Positions 11,691 to 22,569 of a stretch of 64,000 nucleotides of DNA are shown one piece after another (the first letter of the stretch is position 1; every line of letters begins with the position of its first letter). The notes below the pieces were generated by a model. That model worked only from the letters and a program-made list of their open reading frames with translations, was not told where the DNA came from and did not search any database. The stretch spans positions 1-64,000 of the forward strand of contig JABACO010000154.1 of assembly GCA_013339895.1 (NCBI GenBank), written 5' to 3'. This DNA comes from Ephydatia muelleri (Eukaryota; Porifera; Demospongiae; Spongillida; Spongillidae). The translations under genes were made by a program, and so were the position numbers.

Positions 11691-13980
11691 TCATCAGCAC
11701 ACATGGGGAAACACATATACAACACACAGAACTAGCCACGATTTTTTTAAACCTGTGATCTAGACGTGAATTTTTTATGAATAAAAGGGGCAGTATTGTA
11801 TGGGGATCCACGTAATGAAGATAAACCAGTGATGCAGAGTGTATGGCCGCTTCTTGACGGAGGCTAGAGAAAGAAGGGGAAAAGGAGTTCATACAAGTGC
11901 AGAGAGTTTGCAGACTCATAGATAATGATATTATATATATTGTCTATGGCGACTCAGTCTGTGCAATTAACACAGGCAATGACATAATGGGCCACTCACC
12001 CACAATCTTTTGTTTATGCAAAATAAGTGATGGATGGAAATTATCTGAAGAGTACATAGTTTACTTCGCCCTTTTGATTGGACAGTGCACACAGCAGTTG
12101 TCTGCAAGAAGGTACCATAAAAATAATTATGTGTAACTGAATTGATGCATGTATACATGTATGTATACATGTAAGTTTACACTGGTCTTTTCTTACCAAA
12201 ACAACGAACCACAAAAGTCTGGTGATCAACCAGCAAACTTAAATCCGCACAAAATTGTTGCTGGCATTCGTGCAGTTGCCCCTCCCATCCAAATGGGATT
12301 TTCACTGGATGAGCACAGTTCCAATCATCCAGTAATCCTGGAGCAGCTGTGGTGTCCCATATGCCTAATGATTGAGCCAACCACTGGAGCTTGGAGCTGC
12401 CATGTAGGGCATTGGTATGTACTAACTGTACCATCCAGTGGTTCATGGCATAGGTCAAACTCAGATTATCGTACAGCAGGTGGAAGACATGAGACAGTCT
12501 GTAGAGAAGATGGTAAGGATTAAACAAACACTGATTGAAAGCACGCAAACAGAAGGAGGAAATAATCAACAGCACCAAAGTGCCTGACAAGGAATTTGCT
12601 GGTCCCTTGTCAAGAGATTGGATGAAGCCCTCCAATCTTTTAAACATCCATAGGCAACAATACTTAGGTAGTGTGTTAGTTGGCAACCATATACACAAGA
12701 CCCTGTAGGTATAACTAAGAATAAAATATGCTCAAAGAGCGTATTGGCATGGCAAACACATATTGGATTCGGTCTCATGGGGTGAGAAAGAAGCCAATAC
12801 ATTCATACACCTTGCAAAGGATGTACCATTCGGTACCAGATCCTGTGAAACATTTGTTGCTCATTGTTAAGGAGCACTTACTGATTGCAGTTCTACAAAA
12901 TGTGGCGCCTCCTCCTACCGCAAATCAGGATAAACTTCAACAGTAAGTATCGCTGGTAAAAAAAATTGTGGCTACAAGAACATACGAGAACTAGTTAGTA
13001 CCTTCTGTTAGCTTTAATTTCTAGCTTCAATTCAAACTTTCTATCGGTTGGGAACATGGAAAACACACTTCGAAGAGGAAGGGTACGTCGAGGGTTACCC
13101 GCTTTCAACAGCCATAACTTGCCGTGGCAAGAATTGCTGGCCATAATGACTTGCATCAAAAAGAGAAAACTGTAGCTTCTTTTGTAATCTGCTTTTAAAT
13201 GGCGCTTGTAGCCATCCCGTTTTTTGTACCACCTCACGTTTTCAGCTCTCCAGGTTGTCAAGGGCATTGCTATAGGCATTACGCAATCATTTCAATTTTT
13301 CGGATTACATACTTTTTGTCCACAAAATATATGGCCGCAAACGCCTGTGTCTGATGTACAAAAAGGCTTCCTTATCTGATGTACAACGGCAGCCGCCTGC
13401 AACTGTGTTTGAATTTAATTGCATTTGCTAGGGGTGAGCACAATGGTAGGTGTGTAGTGGCAGAGGAGATAGGGGACAGAGATAAGGATACCATGCACCC
13501 CTTGAAATAGAAATGTACAAATGAGTGAATGAGGTCGCAAGCTCACTAGTGAAGAAGTAGCATTGGTGTTGAGGACAAAGTCACTCTTCCAAATGTCCAT
13601 TCATCATTGGAGGGGAGGTCATTCCCATGTAAACATTGTTAACACCTTTTTATTTGGAGCATGAACAACTTCCTCCAATTTTCAGCACAATGAGTTATGC
13701 AGACCAATCCAGTGAATAGAAATAAAATTGGACCAATAGACAGCTGGCAACACACACACACACAACCACTCCCCCTTATCTGTGAGGTTATGAATATGTA
13801 GACCAATTGGTGATGTACCAATGAAATTGGACCAATAGAATTATAGCACAGCTGGCACACATGTAAAGGCTTTTCATGTATAAAAGCGACTCACTTGCCA
13901 AATAGTGCACTTTGCTTGCTGAGAACGAAAAAGGTAAAAACTAAATCCTTGCACTTAGTTTCTATACTCTGTCAGATGCA
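11691..13980. other. No confidently recognised gene
   Basis: Several open frames of 60-170 codons lie on both strands, including 12149-12523 (+) with a CPICLMIE stretch and 11897-12136 (+). None matches a family I know, and they are not joined by a coherent splice model. They could be fragments of a decayed element. Confidence 0.35.
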
Positions 13981-14325
13981 GTGCTGCCCCCCTACTGTCC
14001 GCCACCAGCAGTAGCAGCGCTGCCTCCACCGCCAGCAGCAGCAGAGCTGCCCTCACCGCCACCAGCAGCAGAGCTGCCCTCACCACCACCAGCAGCAGAG
14101 CTGCCCTCACCGCCACCAGCAGCAGAACTGCCCTCACTGCCACCAACAGCAGAGCTGCCCTCACCGCCACCAGCAGCAGAGCTGCCCTCACCCCACCAGC
14201 AGCAGCAGCAGCAGTAGCAGCGCTGCCCCCACTGCCACCAGCAGCAGAGCTGCCCTCACCGCCACCAGCAGAAGAGCTGCCCTCACCGCCACCAGCAGCA
14301 GCAGCAGCAGCAGGAGCACCGCTAT
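13981..14325. repeat. 27-base minisatellite
   Basis: Tandem units of the type CTGCCCTCACCGCCACCAGCAGCAGAG, about 12 in all with variants and short CAG runs. Plus-strand frames read Pro/Ala/Ser-rich and minus-strand frames read Ala/Leu-rich. Neither has a supporting gene structure, so I treat it as non-coding. It abuts the foldback element that starts at 14332. Confidence 0.8.
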
Positions 14326-14331
14326 AGTATT

Positions 14332-15430
14332 GGGTCATTTCACAGGAAACAGGGCCACCCTTAAACCATCACCTTCTCATATCCTTGCTCAACTTTCCAT
14401 ATACATTCTCCCTTTCAAACTACACTCAATTGCTGTATATATGTATACCCCAAGTTATTTGGTTTATAAAATGCAACCATTTGAATAATTAATTTTTTGA
14501 GTGACCTTTAGCACTTTGAAAAGAGATTTCTATAGGGTCTCTACACATGTTTATACAATATTTGCTCTGTATCATAGGTGCTAGCCCTAACAACAAAAAC
14601 CAATCCAGATTTTTATTGGTATGCATTAGGGGTTAAAGTAAGTTATGAATATGTAATGAGAAATAGAATAGCAAAAAATAACATACTCCTAATTACACCT
14701 TTTTTTTTTAATAGGTAGCTCTTGACATTACTGGATTAATGTGCTCTATATTTTAGTGTGATTCTTATGCATTGGGCTGGGAAAACCTGTTTTAAGTATA
14801 GCTGCCATTTTTATTCCCTTGCTTCTCAAGGTGTTATGAACAAAGTTGTGATACCACAGTTTATACAGCTTACAGCTGTTAGGAGTTGTATAAAGTGTGG
14901 GTTCTCACTATCACAACTTTGTCCATAACACCTTGAGAAGCAAGGGAATAAAAATGGCTGCTGTACTTAAAACAGGTTTTCCCAGCCCAATGCATAAGAA
15001 TCACACTAAAATATAGAGCACATTAATCTAGTAATGTCAAGAGCTACCTATTAAAAAAAAAAGGTGTAATTAGGAGTATGTTATTTTTTGCTATTCTATT
15101 TCTCATTACATATTCATAACTTACTTTAACCCCTAATGCATACCAATAAAAATCTGGATTGGTTTTTGTTGCCAGGGCTAGCACCTATGATACAGAGCAA
15201 ATATTGTATAAACATGAGTAGAGACCCTATAGAAATCTCTTTTCAAAGTGCTAAAGGTCACTCAAAAAATTAATTATTCAAATGGTTGCATTTTATAAAC
15301 CAAATAACTTGGGGTATACAAATATACAGCAATTGAGTGTAGTTTGAAAGGGAGAATGTATTTGGAAAGTTGAGCAAGGATATGAGAAGGTGATGGTTTA
15401 AGGGTGGCCCTGTTTCCTGTGAAATGACCC
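14332..15430. mobile_element. 1.1-kb foldback element flanked by TATT
   Basis: Left arm from GGGTCATTTCACAGGAAACA; right arm ends with its reverse complement (TGTTTCCTGTGAAATGACCC). The arms (about 14332-14853 and 14910-15430) are near-perfect inverted copies with a spacer of about 56 bases. TATT is present on both sides (14328-14331 and 15431-15434), a probable 4-base target duplication. No protein is encoded. This is a large non-autonomous inverted-repeat transposon. Confidence 0.85.
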
Positions 15431-15482
15431 TATTGTACAGTGGCCCGGTAGGTCGCGACTTGAGCGCAAAGCAATTTTTTTA

Positions 15483-15911
15483 TTAAGCGCAGAGCGCAAG
15501 GTGCAGAGCGCAAAGCTCTGAGCGCAAGGCGCACTATGGGATGGCATAGGATTTCGTTACGTCACTGTTCATTCACGTGATCTACTTGCTTCATAACACT
15601 GTTTTCGTTGTTGTAGCTAGTTAAATATCCTGCTTCTCCGCTTGCTATAATCCTTCAATTCATCCACAGAACTTGAGAAACGGGTAATCGTTTCGTCAGC
15701 CGCACAGGACATGAACCGCACCGATCGTCGTGTGGAAAGTACGTTATTTAGCTCTTGTATGCTTCATTACACTATATAATCGCCGCAGGGCTCATAATCA
15801 AGTAACTGGAGGCAGCATAAAAGCATTGTCGTTATACATGCCTATTTATGCCTCGTACACCGGGTGGTTGTTGGGTTAGTTTGTGTGCGGTATAGCCATG
15901 CGTGCGTGCAT
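15483..15911 (+). repeat. Left long terminal inverted repeat of a transposase-bearing element
   Basis: Matches the reverse complement of 21278-21734 over its whole length. Its outer end carries GC-rich subterminal repeats of the type AGAGCGCAAGGCGC. The inner end runs straight into the first exon of the integrase-fold transposase, so this arm probably includes that gene's promoter. Confidence 0.75.
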
Positions 15912-16502
15912 GTGCTTGAGTATTGCGCACGCACCGTATACGTGGTTGAACAAAGGCTAACATGGCTAAAACAAAAACTCGCCCAACTGGGTTTGAAACG
16001 GGCGAAATCAACCGAGACTCCCCTTCCACTTCTACACGATGCCATCAAGGTGAGTTAATCTCTAATCCATGCATGATATTGAAAGATAATACTTATATTA
16101 TTATTCTTCAGTATGTCATACATTATAATTATTGTTTACAGATGGAGCTAAATACTTCAAACTGTCTCCTAGGATATAGAGCCATGTGGAGATTGTTGCA
16201 AGTTAAACATGGATACACAGTGAAGAGGTGATCATGTTCATGCGTGCTATTCAGTACCATCAAAGTCATGCATGGTGACAATGAATATAAGTTCACAGAT
16301 CCACTGTTATGATGCTGCTGGACGTCATGGATCCTGAAGGTACCCGTCAAAGGAAAATACACCGCCTTATCAGATAAACATATGCTAATAAGGTGAAGGT
16401 GCATGCATGCATGGAAGATGAAACCCCTTCACTCTCAGTTTAGGGACCAAACTGGTGCTGGCACATTGATGGTTACGATAAGCTTAAGCCGTTTGGTTTT
16501 CC

Positions 16503-16507
16503 GATCC
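16503..16507. repeat. Target-site duplication GATCC, left
   Basis: GATCC directly before the 5' LTR, repeated at 18968-18972 directly after the 3' LTR. Five bases is usual for Ty3-like integration. Removing one copy and the element restores the host exon in frame at a histidine codon. Confidence 0.9.
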
Positions 16508-16777
16508 TGTAGTATTGTCATTTATTGTGTAATTGTAATTGCCTAGTTTAACCCTTGAGAACATTCTAGAAGATTTATCGGAGGTACTTAAAGCTACCGC
16601 TGAGCAGAGGAAGACCAGATCATTTGGAGGCTGGCATACATTACGGATGGACGAAGGGGCGAACTGATGTTATTTGTGTGCCTATAGCTGTGTGATTCTT
16701 ATCGCTGCTCTAAGCTGATATTGATTCCTAAACAGGCTGTCATTGGGTCACGAGCGCGGGTATTCCAGTACTTCACA
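16508..16777 (+). repeat. 5' LTR
   Basis: 270 bases, TGTAGTATTG...ACTTCACA. Followed by GTGGCGACGAGGGTAAAA, a plausible primer-binding region. Confidence 0.9.
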
Positions 16778-16799
16778 GTGGCGACGAGGGTAAAAGTTC

Positions 16800-17340
16800 A
16801 TGGCTCTCCTGGGTACAGTAGGGCCTTTTGGCCCGGCGGTGGACGATTGGGTGGTCTATTGCGAACGACTGGAGCAGTTCTTCCAGGCCAATGGCGTCGC
16901 TACCGCAGAGAAACAGCGTGCAGTTCTGCTAAGCGTATGTGGTAGCCCAACTTACCTGTTAATTCGCAACCTAGTGTCACCGGAAAAGCCAACAGACAAG
17001 ACGTATGTCCAACTTGTCAAAATGGTGCGTGAACATGTCTCTCCCCCCCTCCTGTGTCAGTACAGAGATTCCACTTCAACTCGCGAATACAGAAGGACGC
17101 AGAGACAGTGGCACAGTTCGTGACGGAGTTGAAGCGCCTGTCCGAATACTGTTCGTTCGGAGAGACTTTAGACGATATGTTGCGGGACCGACTTGTTTGC
17201 GGCGTTCGAGATTCTAGATTGCAACGTCGGTTGCTGACAGAGAAAGATCTTACCTTTGCCAAGGCATTCGAGCTTGCCAAGTTGGCGGAGCTGGCGGAAA
17301 GGAGTGCCGGGAAAGTCCAAGCAGTGTTCCCGTGCCAGGG
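16800..17340 (+). pseudogene. gag fragment of the LTR element
   Basis: It starts at ATG 16800 (MALLGTVGPFGP) and reads as a Ty3-type Gag: DWVVYCERLEQFFQANG, then YLLIRNLVSPEKP. Near 17040, at a run of C (TCTCCCCCCCTCC), the frame changes and Gag similarity continues from about 17054 (RFHFNSRIQKD, LKRLSEYCSFGE). The CCHC knuckle is absent because an internal deletion joins this segment to the end of pol near 17340. Confidence 0.75.
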
Positions 17341-18686
17341 GATACTGTCCTGATGATGGAGGCACTTTCAGACATGGGCTCAGCAGTATCAGCCACTACC
17401 ATAAAGTCATGGACGGATAGGGATCCGGTTCTCTCCCGGGTGAGAAGAATGGTTCTCCATGGATGGCAACAGCAGGAGGGAGTGGATTTCCAACCGTATG
17501 AACAGCGTAAACATGAGCTAAGCGTAGAAGATGGGTGTGTCCTTTGGGGCTCACGGGTGGTGGTACCATCTGCTGGTAGAGAGGCTGTGGTTAGGTTGCT
17601 GCATGAAGGGCATCCTGGGATCTCCAGGATGAAAGCATTGGCGAGGGGTGTGGTCTGGTGGCCAGGGTTAGACTCTCAACTGGAGAGCAAGGTGAAAGAA
17701 TGTGTAGCTTGTCAAAGTAGTCGGAAATTCCTCCTAAAGCCCCCTTACATCCTTGGGAGTGGCCAACTAAGCCTTGGGTACGGTTGCATGTGGATTTTGC
17801 AGGGCCATTTTTAGGTAAGACCCTGATGGTAATTGTTGACGCTCACTCAAAATGGCTAGAGGCCTCTATTGTCAGCTCACCCTCGGCAGAACAAGCTATA
17901 CGGGTCTTACGACATGTCTTTTCAACCCATGGGCTGCCTGAAGTATTGGTCTCAGACAACAGGTCAGCATTCACAAGTGCACAATTCCAGACCTGTGTCA
18001 AGCTGAATGGGTTTAGGCATGTGAAAAGTGCCCCCTATCACCCAGCCAGTAATGGGTTGGCTGAGCGTGCAGTGCAAACTGTAAAGGAAGCGCTTAAGAA
18101 AACCACAGAGGATTTAGAAACCAGATTAGCCCGATTCCTTTTCCAATACAGGCTGACACCACACTCAACTACTGAGCAGCCGCCAGCAGAGTTGTTAATG
18201 GGGCGTCGTCCAAGATCTCACTTGGATTTCCTTTTTCCTAGTGTGGCACAGCGGGTACAGCAGAGTCAGGAGAGGCAGAAGACAAACCATGACCAACATG
18301 TTCAGTCTAGAACCTTTCAAGTTGGAGATGTGGTTTATGTGGTGAATCATAGAGGGTCCCCTAAGTGGCTTCCGGGGGTGGTGGTCAAGTTGTTAGGACC
18401 TTTAAACTTGATAGTGAAGGTTAAGGGTGGACAGGAAGCACGCTATCATAGTGATCATGTGCGTGCCAGAACAGGGGGGGAGAAGGGAATTAACAATGAT
18501 GATAGTGACATAGAAGATGATGATGACCCATTACCACCAGTGTTAGATACTCTACCAGTGCCAGCACTACCTCCAGGGGAAGTGGATCAAGAACAGATGG
18601 TCCCAATTGATGCAGTGGAAACACCCCCACCTGTACCAGTGCTCCGACATTCAACACGCCATCATCGTCCCCCAGATAGATTCTAA
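17341..18686 (+). pseudogene. Integrase portion of pol in the LTR element
   Basis: The first part (to about 17760) has an H2C2 finger: HEGHPG, then CVACQSS. A frameshift at a C-run near 17742 leads to a 300-codon frame from 17784 with the integrase core: VDFAGP, LVSDNRSAF (Gly of the usual SDNG replaced by Arg), and NGLAERAVQTV with the catalytic Glu. All three acidic residues are present. A basic C-terminal domain and an acidic, proline-rich tail follow, ending at TAA 18684-18686, just before the polypurine tract. Without reverse transcriptase it cannot move by itself. Confidence 0.8.
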
Positions 18687-18697
18687 AGGGGGAGAAG

Positions 18698-18967
18698 TGT
18701 AGTATTGTCATTTTTTGTGTAATTGTAATTGCCTAGTTTAACCCTTGAGAACATTCTAGAAGATTTATTGGAGGTACTTAAAGCTACCGCTGAGCAGAGG
18801 AAGACTAGATCATTTGGAGGCTGGCTTACCTTACGGATGGACGAAGGCGCGAACTGATGTTATTTGTGTGCCTATAGCTGTGTGATTCTTATCGCTGCTC
18901 TAAGCTGATATTGATTCCTAAACAGGCTGTCATTGGGTCACGAGCGTGGGTATTCCAGTACTTCACA
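18698..18967 (+). repeat. 3' LTR
   Basis: 270 bases, about 97% identical to the 5' LTR, followed by the GATCC duplication at 18968-18972. Confidence 0.9.
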
Positions 18968-19808
18968 GATCCACGCATGCATAGATGGGTATGTGCAGTG
19001 TGGAATGTGTAATTGTCTTGAATTGTATGTTAATAGGTACTCCAGAAAAATATTGTGGTTGGAAGTTTCGACTACCAATAATGATCCAGCTGTTGTCGTC
19101 AAGTACTATTTGGATACGGTTCTGAAATTGGGAGGTGCATGTGCATCAATTTCACCTTCATTAAATATTTGTACACAAGGCTTTAAACGGCGGTTGTGCT
19201 ATGTTTTCGTCATAGGGTGTCCCACACTCTTAAGAAGTGACTACGGAACAGAGAATACCTCCATTGCAACATGTCAAATGATGTTCCGACATCCACACAG
19301 GGATCGTTATGCAGGACCCAACAGCTTTGTGTTTGGAAGCTCCATAAGGAGTACTGTAAGTTTGTTGTGTCTCTAAGTGGTCATATATTGATTGAGCATG
19401 ATGTTTATTATAAGTGAATTGAAAGTTGGTGGTCAAGATTAAGAAATTTTAAAACTGAATGGTGGATACAACTTTTTAAGGTTAGCAATTACATACATGT
19501 AGGTGTCTGCATGCTATATTCATATCTTATGCATAGAACTTGGATGAGAAGGGCTTGTTTGACACTGCAAGTATTATGCATCGGTATATTGCCTATTTCT
19601 ATCTCCTTCCTTATACTACTTGTACTTTGCCATCTCTAGCCATTTAGCTGCATATGTATTTCTGCCTATATTGGCTGAGGAGTTGAAAGAGTTTAAGAAG
19701 AGGTGGAATCGCCATAGGATTCGTTGGAATAGGCTTTCAACATGTCCCTGTTCTGTGCCAAATGATGTATATCATCTTGTTGGACACATGTACAGCTAGG
19801 GAGTTTTC

Positions 19809-20072
19809 TTTAACACCGGTTCCGTGAGAATTTGATACTTTTTCTGTCGTTTCCAGTAACGGCCTTACCCTCTCGACTCTAAAAAAATGTAGGTCCTCAG
19901 AGGAAGTAGTTGCAAGGCTGGCAGCAGCTCCAAACATCGTCTAAACAGTTGAACTACTTAGTACACCGAACTTTGTGGCTATTGGTACCGTTCCGACTAA
20001 TTTTCCAAAACGTGAGTTCGACAAAATAGCTAGGCCAAAAAAGTATCAAATTCTCACGGAACCGGTGTTAAA
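19809..20072. mobile_element. 264-base MITE
   Basis: Terminal inverted repeats of about 30 bases: TTTAACACCGGTTCCGTGAG at the left and its reverse complement at the right. No coding potential. It lies in the decayed transposase gene, between its penultimate and last recognisable exons. Confidence 0.8.
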
Positions 20073-20907
20073 CTGATATAGTTAAGTTTATCCCTGTTAT
20101 ATGATAGGTGGTGACTACAGGCAAACAGTGGATCCTGGTATTCTGGCATACTGCTTGGTCAATTATGTCAATCAGCCACCCACATTCTACACTCATGAAT
20201 TCAAGCTACTGGCTGATAACCTTCTTTCACGCCTAGACATGCACCAAAATGAAGTCACAGCTGGGAATTGTGAAGTTATTTATTGTTATTTATTGTATGT
20301 ATTATCCAGTATGGATTAGAATTTATGTTGCAATACATGATACACAAGTGTTTATACTGGGATTATGTTCATGATACACAAGGGTTTGCACAAGTGGTAA
20401 TCGTAGGATTATTGTCAAGTAATTATAAGCAATGCAACATGTGTTTGCAAGAAATGAAGAGCAGTTGATGCTCATAGACAATACGTTCTGTACTCCATCA
20501 ATGAAAGTTCACTCAAGCTTTTTTAGACAATGAACAAACTATAAACCTTATGTTGGATCTGAAAGCAGTCTTATGTCAGGCCCATATCCTTCTTTCAGCA
20601 AATGACATGCACACTCCAGGGATGCATGTGACATGATACATTGTTGGTGATTTATTGTTACATTAAATTATTACAGTTCTTGCCCCTACACCTTTGGACA
20701 TATGGATGGTAGCTATAGCTAGCTGGATTTGTAGCTTACCAACATCTGTATCCTGTGTTTAGAAAATGAATACAGTGCAGAGTACGGCTGGAAGCAGACA
20801 ATATATATATATAATAGGTTGTTTTAGTGGAGAGAATTGGGACAGAGAGGCAGTCTTGATCTACAAACCTTACACAAAGCCCCATGCTATATGCTTACCC
20901 ATGCGCT

Positions 20908-21065
20908 ATCTAAGCAGGGATGGGGTTTAAGGCCTCTTCATGACAACATTGTATCATGTTATCTAAGCAGGGATGGGGTTTAAGGCCTCTTCATGACAAC
21001 ATTGTATCATGTTATCTAAGCAGGGATGGGGTTTAAGGCCTCTTCGTGACAATGTTAAATCATGT
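20908..21065. repeat. 53-base tandem repeat, three copies
   Basis: Units start ATCTAAGCAGGGATGGGG at 20908, 20961 and 21014. The first two are identical and the third has a few changes. Non-coding. Confidence 0.85.
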
Positions 21066-21277
21066 TTACTCCCTAAATAATAAAGAGCATGGCAAAAACT
21101 AGTATATGATCAAGTTAGTCCAACATATTTATGAAGATGCATGTATATAGAAAGAAATTGTTTTTTTTTGGCCAGAGCTTTCATGTACGTGTAAACAAAT
21201 TACTAGTCTCGCCGCTGAGCCCACCCTCTCAATGGATGCGTGGGTAGGGCTCAGCGTTACAATGCTTTGCAAGGATT

Positions 21278-21734
21278 ATGCACGCACGCATGGCTATACC
21301 GCACACAAACTAACCCAACAACCACCCGGTGTACGAGGCGTAAATATAGGCAAGTATAACGACAATGCTTTTATGCTGCCTCCAGTACTTGATTATGAGC
21401 CCTGCGGCGATTATATAGTGTAACGAAGCATGCAAGAGCTAAATAACGTACTTTCCACACGACGCCCTGTGCGGCTGACGAAACGATTACCCGTTTCTCA
21501 AGTTCTGTGGATGAATTGAAGTATTATAGCAAGCGGAGAAGCAGGATATTTAACTAGCTATACAACAACGAAAACAGTTAAGTTATAGGGGAATACGAAG
21601 CAAGTAGATCTCGTGAATGAACAGTGACGTAACGAAATCCAATGCCATCCCATAGTGCGCCTTGCGCTCAGAGCTTTGCGCTCTGCGCCTTGCGCTCTGC
21701 GCCTTGCGCTCTGCGCCTTGCGCTCTGCGCTTAA
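21278..21734 (-). repeat. Right long terminal inverted repeat of the transposase-bearing element
   Basis: Reverse complement of 15483-15911, longer by extra copies of the subterminal GCGCCTTGCGCTCT unit near its outer end (21658-21730). Together the arms bracket a 6.25-kb composite. Just inside this arm, 21212-21256 forms a small hairpin (CGCTGAGCCC/GGGCTCAGCG). Confidence 0.75.
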
Positions 21735-22569
21735 AGGAGGAGACGCTACGTAAATAGTGGCGTAGGCCGTGCTCAAACGCCCGTATAAAAGGCGCTTGGA
21801 TCCAACCGGAAATCACGTGAGCTCAACATTCTCAGAATGTAAGCTCTTATAGGGTTCTCACCCACACTTGCTGGTTACGGCGTTTTTACGTTGTTATGAC
21901 GGGCAGATCAAGTACTTACTTAGTATTCGATCGCGCGCGTTTATTTGTTCTCGAAACCGACTTGCATTGTGTTTCAGTTTTTACTGTTACAAGCTCTGTG
22001 AGGCTTTACGTGAGTTTCAAAGGTGAGCGTGGCTCGAAGGTCAACTCTCACGTGCGCATATGACAAAGAACTACAAACTGTGGTTGGGGCAACTTAGTGC
22101 CAAATTTAGCATGACTGGATACCTTGGAATTTGCATCTCTTATATACCCAAATGAGTGGTTCGATCGGTATGCGTTGGGCCTGTGCACGGCTTGTTATAC
22201 TTGTGTTGTAACACATTGTAAATATACCGTGCAAAAATAAAAAACGAAACAAAGAAAATTTTTGAAAGCCCTGATTCCAGCGGAAATCAAAAACCACATC
22301 TCCACGTGCTGTTAGCAGGAAGTCTTCCGAACCTAGCGCCGTTCCTAGAATAAAGGTAAGGTTATGTTGTCAGGCACACGATTCAGCAAAACGAATTAGT
22401 CAAACAAGTAACACAGGTAATATAGAGCAATGCAATTAGTAAACAAGCCAGTTTATGTAGACATACACAAGCCAGAATCAGCCACATTCCTACTCATCTG
22501 TGGTTCAATTGTACCAGTGATCAACCACATTCCTACACACTCATCTATACAAGGTTGTGGTTGAATGTA
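21735..22569. other. No recognised gene
   Basis: Unique-looking sequence with moderate GC and short unsupported open frames. I see nothing I can name. Confidence 0.4.

Larger units (their letters stand above)
16508..18967 (+). mobile_element. Defective Ty3/gypsy-type LTR retrotransposon
   Basis: A 2.46-kb element with 270-base LTRs beginning TGTAG and ending CACA, a purine tract (AAAGGGGGAGAAG, 18685-18697) before the 3' LTR, and a candidate primer-binding site right after the 5' LTR. The interior joins the N-terminal part of gag to the end of pol. The zinc knuckle, protease, reverse transcriptase and RNase H are missing, and there are two frameshifts at C-runs. The two LTRs differ at about 7 of 270 positions by eye. 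It is inserted in the transposase gene around it. Confidence 0.9.
15864..20319 (+). pseudogene. Integrase-fold (rve/IS3-like) transposase gene, interrupted
   Basis: Recognisable exons: to 16049 (EQRLTWLKQKLAQLGLKRAK), 16142-16227 (LLGYRAMWRLL), 16299-16392 (MDPEGTRQRKIHRL), 16444-16507 plus 18973-18988 (CWHIDGYDKLKPFGFP, then IHACIDG), 19037-19134 (YSRKILWLEVSTTNNDP), 19216-19355 (LLRSDYGTENTSIAT), 19415-19480 (IESWWSRLRNFKTEWW), 19537-19583, 19640 to about 19790 (RWNRHRIRWN), and perhaps 20108-20319. The candidate catalytic residues are the Asp of HIDGYDK, the Asp of RSDYGTEN and the Glu of IESWW. Splice phases agree through most exons. The gene is dead: stop codons follow KIHRLIR and precede IESWW, and an LTR element sits inside exon 4. 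The family is widespread in aquatic animals; IS3EU-like is my inferred label. Confidence 0.75.

Noticed and set aside
13955-14338. Ala/Leu-rich minus frame and Pro/Ala-rich plus frame
   Set aside because: Both are translations of the 27-base minisatellite, with no start context, splice sites or conserved flank.
13981-21741. Tandem repeats considered as a CRISPR array
   Set aside because: Units are contiguous or lack unique spacers of constant length, and the genome is clearly eukaryotic.
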